Position numbers and translations under genes: made by a program. A stretch of DNA of 64,000 nucleotides from a bacterium (GTDB taxonomy: Bacteria; Desulfobacterota; JAPLJL01): the NCBI GenBank assembly GCA_028713675.1, contig JAQTNV010000001.1, positions 137,879 through 201,878 of the forward strand, written 5' to 3'. Numbering within the stretch: position 1 is the stretch's first letter; each line of letters starts with the position of its first letter. This document shows positions 46,096 to 55,226 of this stretch, in pieces. Under the pieces are notes generated by a model. The model worked only from the letters and a program-made list of their open reading frames with translations. It did not search any database and was not told the DNA's origin.

Positions 46096-49035
46096 TCATT
46101 CGTCAATCGTCAATCTGCAATAACGAATTCCTCTCTTTTTAAGTTCCGCCTGCCAGTCCACCGGCACGCGGACCAGCTGGCCACCCTTCTCCAGCAGAAG
46201 GTAGCCGTATTTCAGCCCGAACTCGAAGAGCTCACGGGTCAGTTCGACATCTTTTTCGCAGTATTCGAAAAGCCGGTCGAAATCACCCTCCCGGAACCAG
46301 TCCAGGGCCTGCAGCCCGTCCCCGAGCTTGCCTTTTCCCAGGGTGGAGCCGGACAGGTTCTTCAGACTGATCCGCATCCCCACGGTCTTTTTGAGCTCGA
46401 GCAGGATATCCAGGGTCTTGATCTCAACGTCGGTAAATTCGGGATAGGCCGACAGCACCTGGTAGTCAAATCCCTCCAGGTTGAAACCCACCACCAGATC
46501 CGCCCCTTTCAGGGCCCGGGCCAGATCTTCCATCCCGGACTCCCGGAACCGGAGGCAGGCGTTCGCCAGCGAATCCCAGACCACCGCGATCGACATCCGC
46601 ATCGCGTCCGCTTTATCCCAGCCTCCCACCTCGGCCGCTGATTTCTGCGTCTCCAGGTCGAAAAAGAGAATCCGGCCGGGTTTGTCGGGTTCATCGGGTT
46701 CATCGCGTTCATTGGGTTTATCGGGTTTATCTGGTGACCGGCGCACTGGTGCTCCGGTGGTCTGGTGCTCTGGTGCGCCCGCAAGCATTTCCACCAGAGC
46801 GTTGATCAGGAGCAAGGCCCCGGGCTTGTCCAGGGGACGATTGCCCGACCCGCACTTGGGGGACTGGACGCAGCTCGGGCACCCGGCCGGGCAGGGGCAG
46901 CGCCGGATGAGATCACGGGTGGCGCGGACCAGGTCCGGAAATTCGTGGAAACCCTTCCGGCAGAGGCCCACCCCGCCGGGATGACCGTCGTAAACAAAAA
47001 TCGCCGGGCCCCGGACCTGGAGGTTGTAGGGATAGCTGACCCCGCCCAGGTCATTCCGGTCGCAGAGGGCGAAAAGGGGGAAAATGGCGATCAGGGCGTG
47101 CTCGACGGCGTGCAGGGCCCCGGAGAAATCCCGTTTCTCCCGTTCAATCCCGTCCCGCGCCTCCGCGGGAATCCCAAACCATAAAGCCTCCGTCTCAAAC
47201 ACGCTCTCGGGCATCTCCAGGGTAAACTCTCCAAACCTCTCGCCGGAAAAACGCTTCTGCTCGTAGCCCGTGACCCTTTCCGTCACCCGGACCCGGCCGA
47301 AGTGAACCCGGCCCCCGTTCCGGTCCGCCTCTTCCTTCAGGATCTCCACCTCTTCTTCCTTTTTCGGAACGGTGTAATAATCGGCCTCGACCTGCCGGAC
47401 CAGGACCTCCTTCTTCCCCCAATCGATATCCTCGCCCCGGTACTGCCTGCCCCGGTGCAGATAGATCGCCCCCGGATGACACTCGGATTTGACCCGGACC
47501 TCGTCGATCATCCCCACCACCCCGCCCGTTACGGAGCGGATGGCGAATTCGTCCCCGGCCGAGCGCAGGCCGATCTTCCGCTGGGGATAGCGCCGGGAGG
47601 AAAACCAGCGCGAACCCTCGGCGTCGCGGAGAAGCCCCCCCTCTTTCTCCAGCTCGAGAACGATCTCCCGATGCGATTCCGGGTTCATGGGATCGCCGGC
47701 GGACCCCAGGGGGAGCTCGGCCGCCGCGCAGACAAGATGGCTTTTCACCACCACCGGGTTGTCCGGATCGGCGATCGCCGCCTCGGGCCTCCTCCGGAAA
47801 AATTCCTCCGGGTCATTCATGAAAAACTGGTCGAGGGCGTCGGCGGTGGCGACCAGCGCCACCAGCGACTCCGCCCCCCCGGCTTTCCCCTCCGCGTCCG
47901 GGGCGAGGATCTGCCTTCCCACCCGGCCCGACCTCTGCCAGGTGGTGGCGATCGTGCCCGGGTAGCCGACCAGCACCCCGACCTCGAGCCCCCCGATGTC
48001 GATCCCCAGCTCCAGGGCGCTGGTGGCGATCACCCCCTTCAATCTCCCCTCGAAAAGCCCCTTTTCGATCTCCCTCCGCTCCTCGGGCAGATAACCGGCC
48101 CGATAAGCCGCGATCTTATCCTTCCACCCGGGATAATCATCCAGCACCCACTGGTAAATCAGCTCGGTGATCTTGCGCGCCCGGGTAAAGGCGATCGTCC
48201 GGAGCCCCTGATTCACCGCCCGGGCGAAGATCCGGGCCGCGGCCGAGTAGGGGCTGGCGGAGGGATTGCAGAAAAGGAAATGCCGCCCGGCCCGGGGCGC
48301 CCCGCTCTCGCTCACTTCCCGGAAAGGCAGGCCGGAGAGCGCGCCCGCCAGCTCGCCGGGGTTCCCGATCGTGGCCGAGAAAAACAAAAACTGGGGCCGG
48401 GACCCGTAATGCTCCGCCACCCGGCGGAGCCGCCGGAGCACCTGCGATACGTGCGAGCCGAAGATGCCCCGGTAGGTGTGCAGTTCGTCCAGGACGACAT
48501 ATTTCAGGCCCGGCCAGAATTCCGACCAATTGGCATGGTAAGGAAGGATCCCGGCATGAAGCATGTCCGGGTTGGTCACCAGGACCCGGGGAAGCTTCTT
48601 CCGGATCCGGGTCCGCTGGCTCTGGGGGGTGTCGCCGTCATAAATATCGGCGGTCAGAATCCCGCCGAAGGTTTCACCCAGGGCCCTGACCTGGTCCTGT
48701 TCCAGGGCCTTGAGCGGAAACAGGTAAAGGGCCCGGGACCCCGGATCGGCCCGGGCCGCCTCCGCCGCCGCCAGGTTATAGATCAAACTTTTTCCGCTCG
48801 CGGTAGGGGTGGAAACCACGACATTTTCCCCGGAGCGGATCAGGTCGAGGGCCGCAACCTGGTGGGAAAAAAGCTTTTTGATCCCCTGGGCCTCCAGGCG
48901 CAGCCTGATTTCGGCGGAAACCCAGGGAGGAATTTCCCGAAACTCCCCCGCGAACCCGGGCAGGTGCCGGTGATAAATCGACCCCGGGGTTCTCCGCTCC
49001 TCGCTCTCCCGGATTTCCTGGATCAGTTTCCTCAT
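46096..49035 (-). CDS. Fused MrfA-type helicase and MrfB-type DEDDy exonuclease
   Basis: A 979-residue protein. Residues 60-420 are an SF2 DEAD/H helicase (TPTASGKSLIYN Walker A, DELH box, SATIGNPGE, QRSGRVGRQ). A MrfA/DUF1998-like C-terminal region follows with a Cys cluster (CPCPAGCPSCVQSPKC). After a Pro/Asp/Glu/Lys-rich linker (about 756-788) comes an RNase-H-fold exonuclease: D793/E795 in FFDLET, D857 in GFNLEGFDY, Y925/D929 in YCEKD. In Bacillus, MrfA and MrfB are separate partners in mitomycin-C repair; here they are one chain. The C-terminus is encoded by dispersed repeat words. Confidence 0.87.
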   Translation of the reverse strand: MRKLIQEIRESEERRTPGSIYHRHLPGFAGEFREIPPWVSAEIRLRLEAQGIKKLFSHQVAALDLIRSGENVVVSTPTASGKSLIYNLAAAEAARADPGSRALYLFPLKALEQDQVRALGETFGGILTADIYDGDTPQSQRTRIRKKLPRVLVTNPDMLHAGILPYHANWSEFWPGLKYVVLDELHTYRGIFGSHVSQVLRRLRRVAEHYGSRPQFLFFSATIGNPGELAGALSGLPFREVSESGAPRAGRHFLFCNPSASPYSAAARIFARAVNQGLRTIAFTRARKITELIYQWVLDDYPGWKDKIAAYRAGYLPEERREIEKGLFEGRLKGVIATSALELGIDIGGLEVGVLVGYPGTIATTWQRSGRVGRQILAPDAEGKAGGAESLVALVATADALDQFFMNDPEEFFRRRPEAAIADPDNPVVVKSHLVCAAAELPLGSAGDPMNPESHREIVLELEKEGGLLRDAEGSRWFSSRRYPQRKIGLRSAGDEFAIRSVTGGVVGMIDEVRVKSECHPGAIYLHRGRQYRGEDIDWGKKEVLVRQVEADYYTVPKKEEEVEILKEEADRNGGRVHFGRVRVTERVTGYEQKRFSGERFGEFTLEMPESVFETEALWFGIPAEARDGIEREKRDFSGALHAVEHALIAIFPLFALCDRNDLGGVSYPYNLQVRGPAIFVYDGHPGGVGLCRKGFHEFPDLVRATRDLIRRCPCPAGCPSCVQSPKCGSGNRPLDKPGALLLINALVEMLAGAPEHQTTGAPVRRSPDKPDKPNERDEPDEPDKPGRILFFDLETQKSAAEVGGWDKADAMRMSIAVVWDSLANACLRFRESGMEDLARALKGADLVVGFNLEGFDYQVLSAYPEFTDVEIKTLDILLELKKTVGMRISLKNLSGSTLGKGKLGDGLQALDWFREGDFDRLFEYCEKDVELTRELFEFGLKYGYLLLEKGGQLVRVPVDWQAELKKRGIRYCRLTIDE

Positions 49036-49122
49036 TTGGCCTTAATTATAACCAAACCCCTCCTTGATAAATTCCCCTTCAGTTATAATTAAAATGTTAT
49101 TAACCCGATCAGGAGGTTTGCG

Positions 49123-51519
49123 ATGGCCGCTCTAGCCGAGCCCGCGGTAAGCTTGTGGTCTCCCTCTGACAAACTATCCCCGCGCATCCGGAAGCTCCGG
49201 GACGAATATTTCTCCTACTCCTCCCGGGATTACTTCCGGAACGAGGTCATGCCCTTCACCACCGGACAGCCGTGGGACGTGGTCTATTCCGAGCATACCT
49301 GGGGGGTCGCCCCCGAGGTCTATCCCTTTATGGACGCGTTCAAGACCTCCCTCCTGGTGGACGCCCGGACCGTTCCCCTGCAGCCGGAATTCTGGCGGGA
49401 GCCGGCCATCATCAGGCGCGCGCTCTTCTTCCGGGAAGTGGCGGAAAAGCATCTCCCCGTCCAGGTGCTCGAGGGCGAGCTGATCGCCGGGGGCCAGTTC
49501 AACACGGCCTCCTCGCGCACCCTGACCAAGTCGGAGGCCCGGAAATTCAAGAAGATGGAGAAACGCTACGTCCGGACGCTTAAGGAACTTGACTCCTACG
49601 GATACGGCAACGCCGGCGCCACCCCCGGACACCTGATCCCGGACTATCCCACCGTCCTGAAAATCGGGTTCCGGGGCCTGCGGGAAAAATTCGAGGCCCT
49701 CCTGGCCCAGGCCGCTTCCCCCTCCCACCGCGACTTCCTGCGGGCCCTGATCATCTGCGCCGAGGTTCCCCGGACGCTGGCCGGGCGCTACGCCCGGAAG
49801 CTCCGCGAGCTCTCCGCGCGGGAATCCGATCCCGGGCGGCGCCAGGAACTCCTCCGGATGGCGGAGATCTGCGCGCGGGTCCCCGAAGAGCCGGCCCGGA
49901 ACTACTGGGAGGCCCTCCAAAGCCTCTGGTTCACCCACATCCTGGTGATGGCGGCGGAGTCCTACCCCGGGCCCGGGCTTTCCTACGGCAGGTTCGACCA
50001 GTACCTTGGTCCTTTCTATGAGCAGGACCTCAAGTCCGGAGCCCTGGACCGGGAAACCGCCAAGGAAATCCTGGAATCATTTTTCATCAAGAATAATTAC
50101 GTCTATGACTTCCAGGGCCGGGTGGGGAACAACCAGGGGATCAACTCCTCCTTCGGCCAGCTCATCACCCTTTCCGGGATGGGCCCCGGGGGCGAGGACC
50201 TCACCAACGACTTCACCTACCTCTGCCTCGACGTGATCGAGGAGATCAATCTCCTCGAGCCCAAGCCCAATGTCCGCCTGCACAAAAACACCCCCGACCG
50301 GCTGCTCCGCCGGGTGGTGGAGATCGTCTCCCGGGCCCAGGGCGCCCCTTTCCTGATCAATTTCGACGAGATCAGCATCCGCGCCCTGGAGTGGATCGGC
50401 CTGCCCAAGGACAAGTTATGGGACTACGCCCCGGTGGGCTGCCTGGAAAACACCCTGCAGGGCAATGACCGCTCGGGCACGGTGGACGTGAACATCAACC
50501 TGGCCAAGGCGGTCGAGCTGGTCCTTTTCAACGGCCGGGACCAGGCCACCGGAAAGCAGGTCGGTCCCCGGACGGGCGACCCGCGCCAATTCCGGACCTT
50601 CGGGGAATTCTTCCAGGCCTACGAAAAGCAGACCCTCCACGTGATGGAGAAGCTGATCGGGCTCTACAATCTCTCGGATGAAATCCGGGCCCGGTTCGAG
50701 CCGGTGCCCTATCTCTCCGCCCTGGTGCGCGGCTGCGAGACCTCGGGAAAGGACGTCACCCAGGGAGGCCCCGAGTTCAACTTCATCACCATGGAAGCGG
50801 CGGCCCTCGCCACCACGGTGGATTCTCTCCTGGCGGTCAAGAAACTGGTTTTCGAGGAAAAGAAAATCGGGATGGATGAGCTGATCCGGGCGATTGCAGC
50901 CAATTACGAGGGGTACGACCTCCTCCGGCAGAAGCTCACCAACAAGGCCCCCAAGTACGGGAACGACGATCCCTCCTCCGACGAGCTCGCCCGCCGGGTT
51001 TCCCGGTTCTGGTCGGAGGCGGTCACCCGCTATACCTCCCCCTTCACCGGCCGGCGTTACCGCGCGGGCTACCTTTCCTGGAACTACTGGATCGCCTACG
51101 CCCCCAAGACCGCGGCCACGCCCGACGGCCGCCAGCGGGGAACCTTCCTTTCCAACGGGGTCTGCCCGGTCAACGGGGCCGACCGGCACGGCCCGACCGC
51201 GGTGATCAACTCGGTGGGCAACCTGAACCTCTCCACCATTCCCAACGGCTCCTCCCATACCATCAGTCTTTCCCCCTCGCTGGCCCGGGGCCGGGAGCAC
51301 CAGGAAAAACTGATGGGGCTCCTGCGGGCGAACGTCGAGCACGGCAGCTCGGCCCTGCAGATCAATATTCTCGACCCGGAAACCCTGAAAAAGGCCCAGA
51401 AAAACCCGGATGAATACAAGAACCTGCTGGTCCGGGTCACCGGCTACAACGCCTACTTCGTGACCCTGGGAAAGGAAATCCAGGACGAAATCATCGCCCG
51501 CGAATCCCACCGGACCTGA
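49123..51519 (+). CDS. Glycyl radical enzyme, unassigned subfamily
   Basis: A 798-residue PFL-like glycyl radical enzyme with AGGAGG before the ATG. Active-site C440 and E442 lie in APVGCLENTLQGND, and the radical glycine G774 in RVTGYNAYF. It has no SCP2-like extension and is only distantly similar to the enzyme at 34631. The GCLE motif resembles the dehydratase/decarboxylase branch rather than pyruvate formate-lyase (Cys-Cys), but the residues after it do not match a subfamily I can name. The activase at 51776 is its partner. Confidence 0.85.
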   Translation: MAALAEPAVSLWSPSDKLSPRIRKLRDEYFSYSSRDYFRNEVMPFTTGQPWDVVYSEHTWGVAPEVYPFMDAFKTSLLVDARTVPLQPEFWREPAIIRRALFFREVAEKHLPVQVLEGELIAGGQFNTASSRTLTKSEARKFKKMEKRYVRTLKELDSYGYGNAGATPGHLIPDYPTVLKIGFRGLREKFEALLAQAASPSHRDFLRALIICAEVPRTLAGRYARKLRELSARESDPGRRQELLRMAEICARVPEEPARNYWEALQSLWFTHILVMAAESYPGPGLSYGRFDQYLGPFYEQDLKSGALDRETAKEILESFFIKNNYVYDFQGRVGNNQGINSSFGQLITLSGMGPGGEDLTNDFTYLCLDVIEEINLLEPKPNVRLHKNTPDRLLRRVVEIVSRAQGAPFLINFDEISIRALEWIGLPKDKLWDYAPVGCLENTLQGNDRSGTVDVNINLAKAVELVLFNGRDQATGKQVGPRTGDPRQFRTFGEFFQAYEKQTLHVMEKLIGLYNLSDEIRARFEPVPYLSALVRGCETSGKDVTQGGPEFNFITMEAAALATTVDSLLAVKKLVFEEKKIGMDELIRAIAANYEGYDLLRQKLTNKAPKYGNDDPSSDELARRVSRFWSEAVTRYTSPFTGRRYRAGYLSWNYWIAYAPKTAATPDGRQRGTFLSNGVCPVNGADRHGPTAVINSVGNLNLSTIPNGSSHTISLSPSLARGREHQEKLMGLLRANVEHGSSALQINILDPETLKKAQKNPDEYKNLLVRVTGYNAYFVTLGKEIQDEIIARESHRT

Positions 51520-51595
51520 AAATAAAACCTCCAAATTCCAAACAAATTCAAAGGGCCTAAACCGTTCTAATGACTTGCACAGCTACTCAATACCG

Positions 51596-51725
51596 TCATT
51601 CCCGCAACTTGTCCCGAGCATATTCGAGGGAAAGCGGGAATCCAGGCGTCGTCACCGTGGAATATATTGTTGTAGTGGCGGGGCTTGTCCCCGCCTGAAA
51701 TTTCGGGAGGGCATAAAGCCCTCCC
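51596..51725. repeat. Cluster of three dispersed inverted repeats
   Basis: GTCATTCCCGC...GCGGGAATCC (51596-51642), GGCGGGG-CTTGT-CCCCGCC (51677-51695) and GGGAGGGC-ATAAA-GCCCTCCC (51705-51725). All are typical intergenic REP-like hairpins. Confidence 0.55.
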
Positions 51726-51775
51726 CTACGTTTCAGGAATATTAAAATTTTCTGTTTGTTTTGAATTTATATTTT

Positions 51776-52723
51776 ATGGATGAATCTTCTGCAACCGGAA
51801 TTGTCTTCAGCATCCAGAAATTCTCCACCGAGGACGGGCCCGGCATCCGCACCACCGTCTTCCTGAAAGGCTGCCCCCTGCACTGCCCCTGGTGCCATAA
51901 CCCGGAAAGCCTTTCCCCCCGGCCCGAGCTCGTCTGGCACGCGCTCCGCTGCCTCGGGGATGGCGCCTGCCTCAAGGCCTGCCCGGAAAAGGCCCTGACC
52001 CGCGCCGGATCAGTTTTGCAGATTGACCGGAAGCGCTGCATCGCCTGCGGAATCTGTGTAGAGGAATGCCCTGCCGCCGCCCTGGAAATCCTGGGGAAAA
52101 AAATGACCGTGACCGAGGTGATGGCCGAGGTGCGGAAGGACTCCCGCTATTACGAAAAATCCGGAGGCGGGGTGACCTTTTCCGGTGGGGAACCCACCCT
52201 GCAGAGCGAATTCCTCCGGGAGCTCCTGGAGGCCTGCCGGGCCGCCGGCCTCCACACGGCCCTCGACACCTGCGGCCAGTGCCGCCCGGAAACCCTGGCC
52301 GCCCTCCTGCCCGGGGTGAACCTGGTTTTGTTCGACCTGAAAACCCTGGACCGCGACGCGCTCAAGCGGTTCACCGGGGGCCAGCTCGACTTGATTCTCG
52401 ACAACCTTCGCCTGGCCGACTCCCGGGGCATACCAATCTGGGTCCGCGTCCCGGTGATCCCCGGCTACACCGATTCCCCCGCCAACATCGAGGCCATCGC
52501 CCGTCTCGTCGGTTCCGATCTCCGGCACGTCGAGCGCCTGGATCTCCTCGCCTTCAGCAATCTCTGCCTCGCCAAATATGAACAGTTGGGAATGGAGTTC
52601 GCCCTCAAGGGCTCCCCGCTTTTTTCTCCAGAGGAAATGCTGGCCCTGCGGGAGGCGGCGGAGCGGGCGGGGGCGAAGAACGCGGTGGTTTCCGGTCCGA
52701 TGAGGAGTAATGGACCGGCGTAA
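51776..52723 (+). CDS. Glycyl radical enzyme-activating enzyme (radical SAM)
   Basis: 315 residues from ATG 51776 (a TTG at 51761 is in frame). CxxxCxxC in LKGCPLHCPWCHNPES, two ferredoxin-like sites around CLGDGACLKACP and CIACGICVEECP, and GGGVTFSGGEPTLQ for SAM binding. It resembles the activase at 37732 in architecture and serves the enzyme at 49123. No strong ribosome binding site; the upstream gap is repeat-rich. Confidence 0.88.
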   Translation: MDESSATGIVFSIQKFSTEDGPGIRTTVFLKGCPLHCPWCHNPESLSPRPELVWHALRCLGDGACLKACPEKALTRAGSVLQIDRKRCIACGICVEECPAAALEILGKKMTVTEVMAEVRKDSRYYEKSGGGVTFSGGEPTLQSEFLRELLEACRAAGLHTALDTCGQCRPETLAALLPGVNLVLFDLKTLDRDALKRFTGGQLDLILDNLRLADSRGIPIWVRVPVIPGYTDSPANIEAIARLVGSDLRHVERLDLLAFSNLCLAKYEQLGMEFALKGSPLFSPEEMLALREAAERAGAKNAVVSGPMRSNGPA

Positions 52724-52936
52724 GGCGTAAGGGGTTAGAGGTAAGGGGCAAGAATAATAAACCCTTGATAAACGAAGGCGTCATTGCGAGGTCGCTTAAA
52801 GCGACCGTGGCAATCTCGGTTTCCAAAAGCCATAATTAATTTGGATAGTTACGTAGTTGGGAAAAATATTTTCAATATCATCTTCTTTGTACTTGGCAAC
52901 TTGGCTTCTTAGTACTTGGCTTCCGGCCAGGAAGGC

Positions 52937-53770
52937 ATGATGACCGCGCAATTGGATGACCGGCTTTTTGAGGCCCTGAAGGGGGAGATGGTCCCCAAGT
53001 TCCTGGCTACCCAGGACGAATCGGGGGTTCCCAATGTCGTCCCGATCATCACGATCCAGCCCTATGACCGGGAAACCCTGATTTTCGGCAACTTCCTGAT
53101 GGATAAAACCGAGAAAAACCTTCAGCAAAGCAAGGACGTCAGCGTTACGTTTATTACCGAGAACCTTTTCGGCGCCACGATCCACGGCCGCTTTCAGGGC
53201 TTTCAGAAAGTCGGGGAATACGCCGACATGATCAGTTCCGGCGCTTTTATCCGCTACAACGCCTATACCGGCATCCGGAACGCCGGTTCGATCAAGATCT
53301 CCGACATCTCCGAAGTTTTCCAGCTTTCCAAACTTGATGTCCTGTTCGGCAATCTCGCCTCCAAACTGCGCCGGGGCCCGGGCCGGAGACAGACCCGAAA
53401 CCAGGCGGTCATGCATCCCCTGGTAATGAAAAAATTCGGGCTGATCCCGGCGGTCAAGGTGATCGCATTCCGGGATGACCGGGGATTCCCTTCTGCCGTC
53501 CCGGTCATGTCCGTGCAGCCCGCCGCCCCCGACGTGCTGGTCTTTCAGAAAAAACCGATGGGGCCCTATCTGAAAGACCTCCGTGAAAACGCCCGGGTGG
53601 CCGCCTGCGTGATCACCATGGAGCCGGTGGCCTTCCAGGTTAAAGGAACCTACCGGGATCTCAGCCCAAAGCAGGGCGCAATCGTCCTGGACCAGGCCTT
53701 TCACGCCTCCCCGCCGTTTGTGGGGAAAGAGATCATCCCAAAAAAAATGACGATTGTCGACCTGTCCTGA
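52937..53770 (+). CDS. Duplicated split-barrel FMN-binding (PPOX-like) protein
   Basis: About 277 residues. Two similar halves (about 1-140 and 145-277) each resemble the pyridoxamine-phosphate-oxidase/flavin split barrel: FLATQDESGVPNVVPI in the first and AFRDDRGFPSAVPVMSV in the second, each followed by VLVFQKK/LIFGNF-like strands. Start is either of two adjacent ATGs (52937, 52940) after AGGAAGG. Probably a flavin- or heme-linked oxidoreductase; substrate unknown. The final Leu-Ser-stop lies in a dispersed repeat. Confidence 0.65.
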   Translation: MMTAQLDDRLFEALKGEMVPKFLATQDESGVPNVVPIITIQPYDRETLIFGNFLMDKTEKNLQQSKDVSVTFITENLFGATIHGRFQGFQKVGEYADMISSGAFIRYNAYTGIRNAGSIKISDISEVFQLSKLDVLFGNLASKLRRGPGRRQTRNQAVMHPLVMKKFGLIPAVKVIAFRDDRGFPSAVPVMSVQPAAPDVLVFQKKPMGPYLKDLRENARVAACVITMEPVAFQVKGTYRDLSPKQGAIVLDQAFHASPPFVGKEIIPKKMTIVDLS

Positions 53771-53784
53771 GCAGAGTCGAAGGA
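53762..53784. repeat. Dispersed 'tgtcctgag...gaagga' repeat covering a stop codon
   Basis: CTGTCCTGAGCAGAGTCGAAG, related to 43028-43049 and followed by 'attgacgattgacgaat' words that also encode the C-terminus of the helicase-exonuclease gene near 46096. Confidence 0.5.
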
Positions 53785-53884
53785 TTGACGATTGACGAAT
53801 AAATAACTCCGTAAGACGCTAAATGTTTTACGAAACGAGCCGCGCAACCGCAACCGATAAACCAAATTATATGGAGGTTTGCTT

Positions 53885-54514
53885 ATGACCCCGGCAAGCG
53901 TGCAGGCCTTAAGCGTATTAAGGCAGATGGGCCATTTCCAGTGGTACCTGGTCCCCCTCCTGGCCTTCGTCATTTACGTCTACGCGGCCGAGATCGAAAG
54001 AAAAAACTGGAAGGGGATCCTGATCGGCCTCATTTTATACACCAGTGAGTTCTGCTGGGAGATGCTCAATGCCCTGGTGCTTCACTTCACCCGGCACTCC
54101 GCGGTCTGGACCACCCCGGAGGATTCCGCCTACCTGATCCTGGTCGGCCTCACCGTTGAAATCAGCATGATGTTTCTGGTCGCCGGGGTGATCGTCACCA
54201 AGACCCTGCCGGCGGACCGGGAAATGAAGATCCTGGGCCTCCCCAACCGGATCCTGATCCCGATAATCTGGGGGATCTTCTGCACCCTGGCCGAGATCAT
54301 CCTCAACCGGTGGGGCGCCCTGGTCTGGGAATATGCCTGGTGGCGCTGGCCGAATGTTTTCATCCTCTTTGTGGGTTACACCGCGCCCTTCCTGGCGATC
54401 ACCTGGCTTTACGATCGAGCCACCTTGAAATTACAGGCCCGGCTTCTCGGGATCTTCGTCCTGATCGATGTCATCATGTGGGTTGCTTTCGTCAACATCC
54501 TGAAATGGATCTGA
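53885..54514 (+). CDS. Integral membrane protein, first of a tandem pair
   Basis: 209 residues from ATG 53885 (GGAGG upstream; an in-frame TTG at 53879 overlaps the spacer). About six membrane helices with a conserved-looking cytosolic segment KTLPADREMKILGLPNRILIPI and aromatic-rich WEYAWWRWPN. It is clearly paralogous to the next gene, roughly two-thirds identical by eye. No family recognised. Confidence 0.75.
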   Translation: MTPASVQALSVLRQMGHFQWYLVPLLAFVIYVYAAEIERKNWKGILIGLILYTSEFCWEMLNALVLHFTRHSAVWTTPEDSAYLILVGLTVEISMMFLVAGVIVTKTLPADREMKILGLPNRILIPIIWGIFCTLAEIILNRWGALVWEYAWWRWPNVFILFVGYTAPFLAITWLYDRATLKLQARLLGIFVLIDVIMWVAFVNILKWI

Positions 54515-54593
54515 TTAGTTTTATCGCCGGCTGGGATCAGGCATCGATCACGGCCGGGCCGAAAAATAACTTAACCCAAGGAGGTTCAAGATC

Positions 54594-55223
54594 ATGACCC
54601 CCGAAAGCCTGCAGACCCTAGGCGCCCTGAGAAACCTGGGTTATTTCAAATGGTACCTGGTCCCCCTCCTGACCTTTGTCATTTACATCTACGCGGTGGA
54701 AATCGAGAGGAAGAACTGGAACGGGATCCTGATCGGACTCCTCTTTTCCGCCGGGGAATTCTGCTGGGAGATGATCAACGGACTGGTCCTCTTCTTCACC
54801 CAGCGCTCCGCGATCTGGACCACCCCGGCGGATTCCGCCTACATAATCATGGCCGGCCTCAACATCGAGATCTTCTTGATGTTTTTCGTCGCCGGGGTGA
54901 TCTTCACCAAGACCCTGCCGGCGGACCGGGAGATGAAAATCCTGGGCATCCCCAACCGGATCCTGATCCCGGTGTTCTGGGGGATCTTCTGCACCCTGGT
55001 CGAAGTCCTGCTGAACCGGATGAACGTCCTGATCTGGGAATACAGCTGGTGGCGCTGGCCTCACATCTACTTAATCATTGTCAACTACACCGCGCCCTTC
55101 CTGCTCATTGCCTGGGCCTACGACCGGCTTTCCCTGAGATTCAAGGCCCGGGCACTCGGGCTGTTTGTCCTGGTTGACGTTATCATGTGGGTGGTTTTCT
55201 CCACTATCCTCAAATGGATTTGA
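54594..55223 (+). CDS. Integral membrane protein, second of a tandem pair
   Basis: 209 residues, same length and topology as the upstream gene: KTLPADREMKILGIPNRILIPV, WEYSWWRWPH and the shared WYLVPLLTFVIYIYAVEIERKNW. AAGGAGG precedes the ATG. It arose by tandem duplication; retention of both suggests a hetero-oligomer or divergent substrates. Confidence 0.75.
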   Translation: MTPESLQTLGALRNLGYFKWYLVPLLTFVIYIYAVEIERKNWNGILIGLLFSAGEFCWEMINGLVLFFTQRSAIWTTPADSAYIIMAGLNIEIFLMFFVAGVIFTKTLPADREMKILGIPNRILIPVFWGIFCTLVEVLLNRMNVLIWEYSWWRWPHIYLIIVNYTAPFLLIAWAYDRLSLRFKARALGLFVLVDVIMWVVFSTILKWI

Positions 55224-55226
55224 AAA

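Noticed and set aside
47302-49092. 596-residue open frame on the plus strand
   Set aside because: It is antisense to the helicase-exonuclease gene, whose protein has complete family motifs. The plus-strand translation is Pro/Arg/Gly-rich with no domain, as expected for a shadow in high-GC DNA. The same applies to long antisense frames at 23899-25863, 28747-30246, 31119-32429 and 35825-37636.
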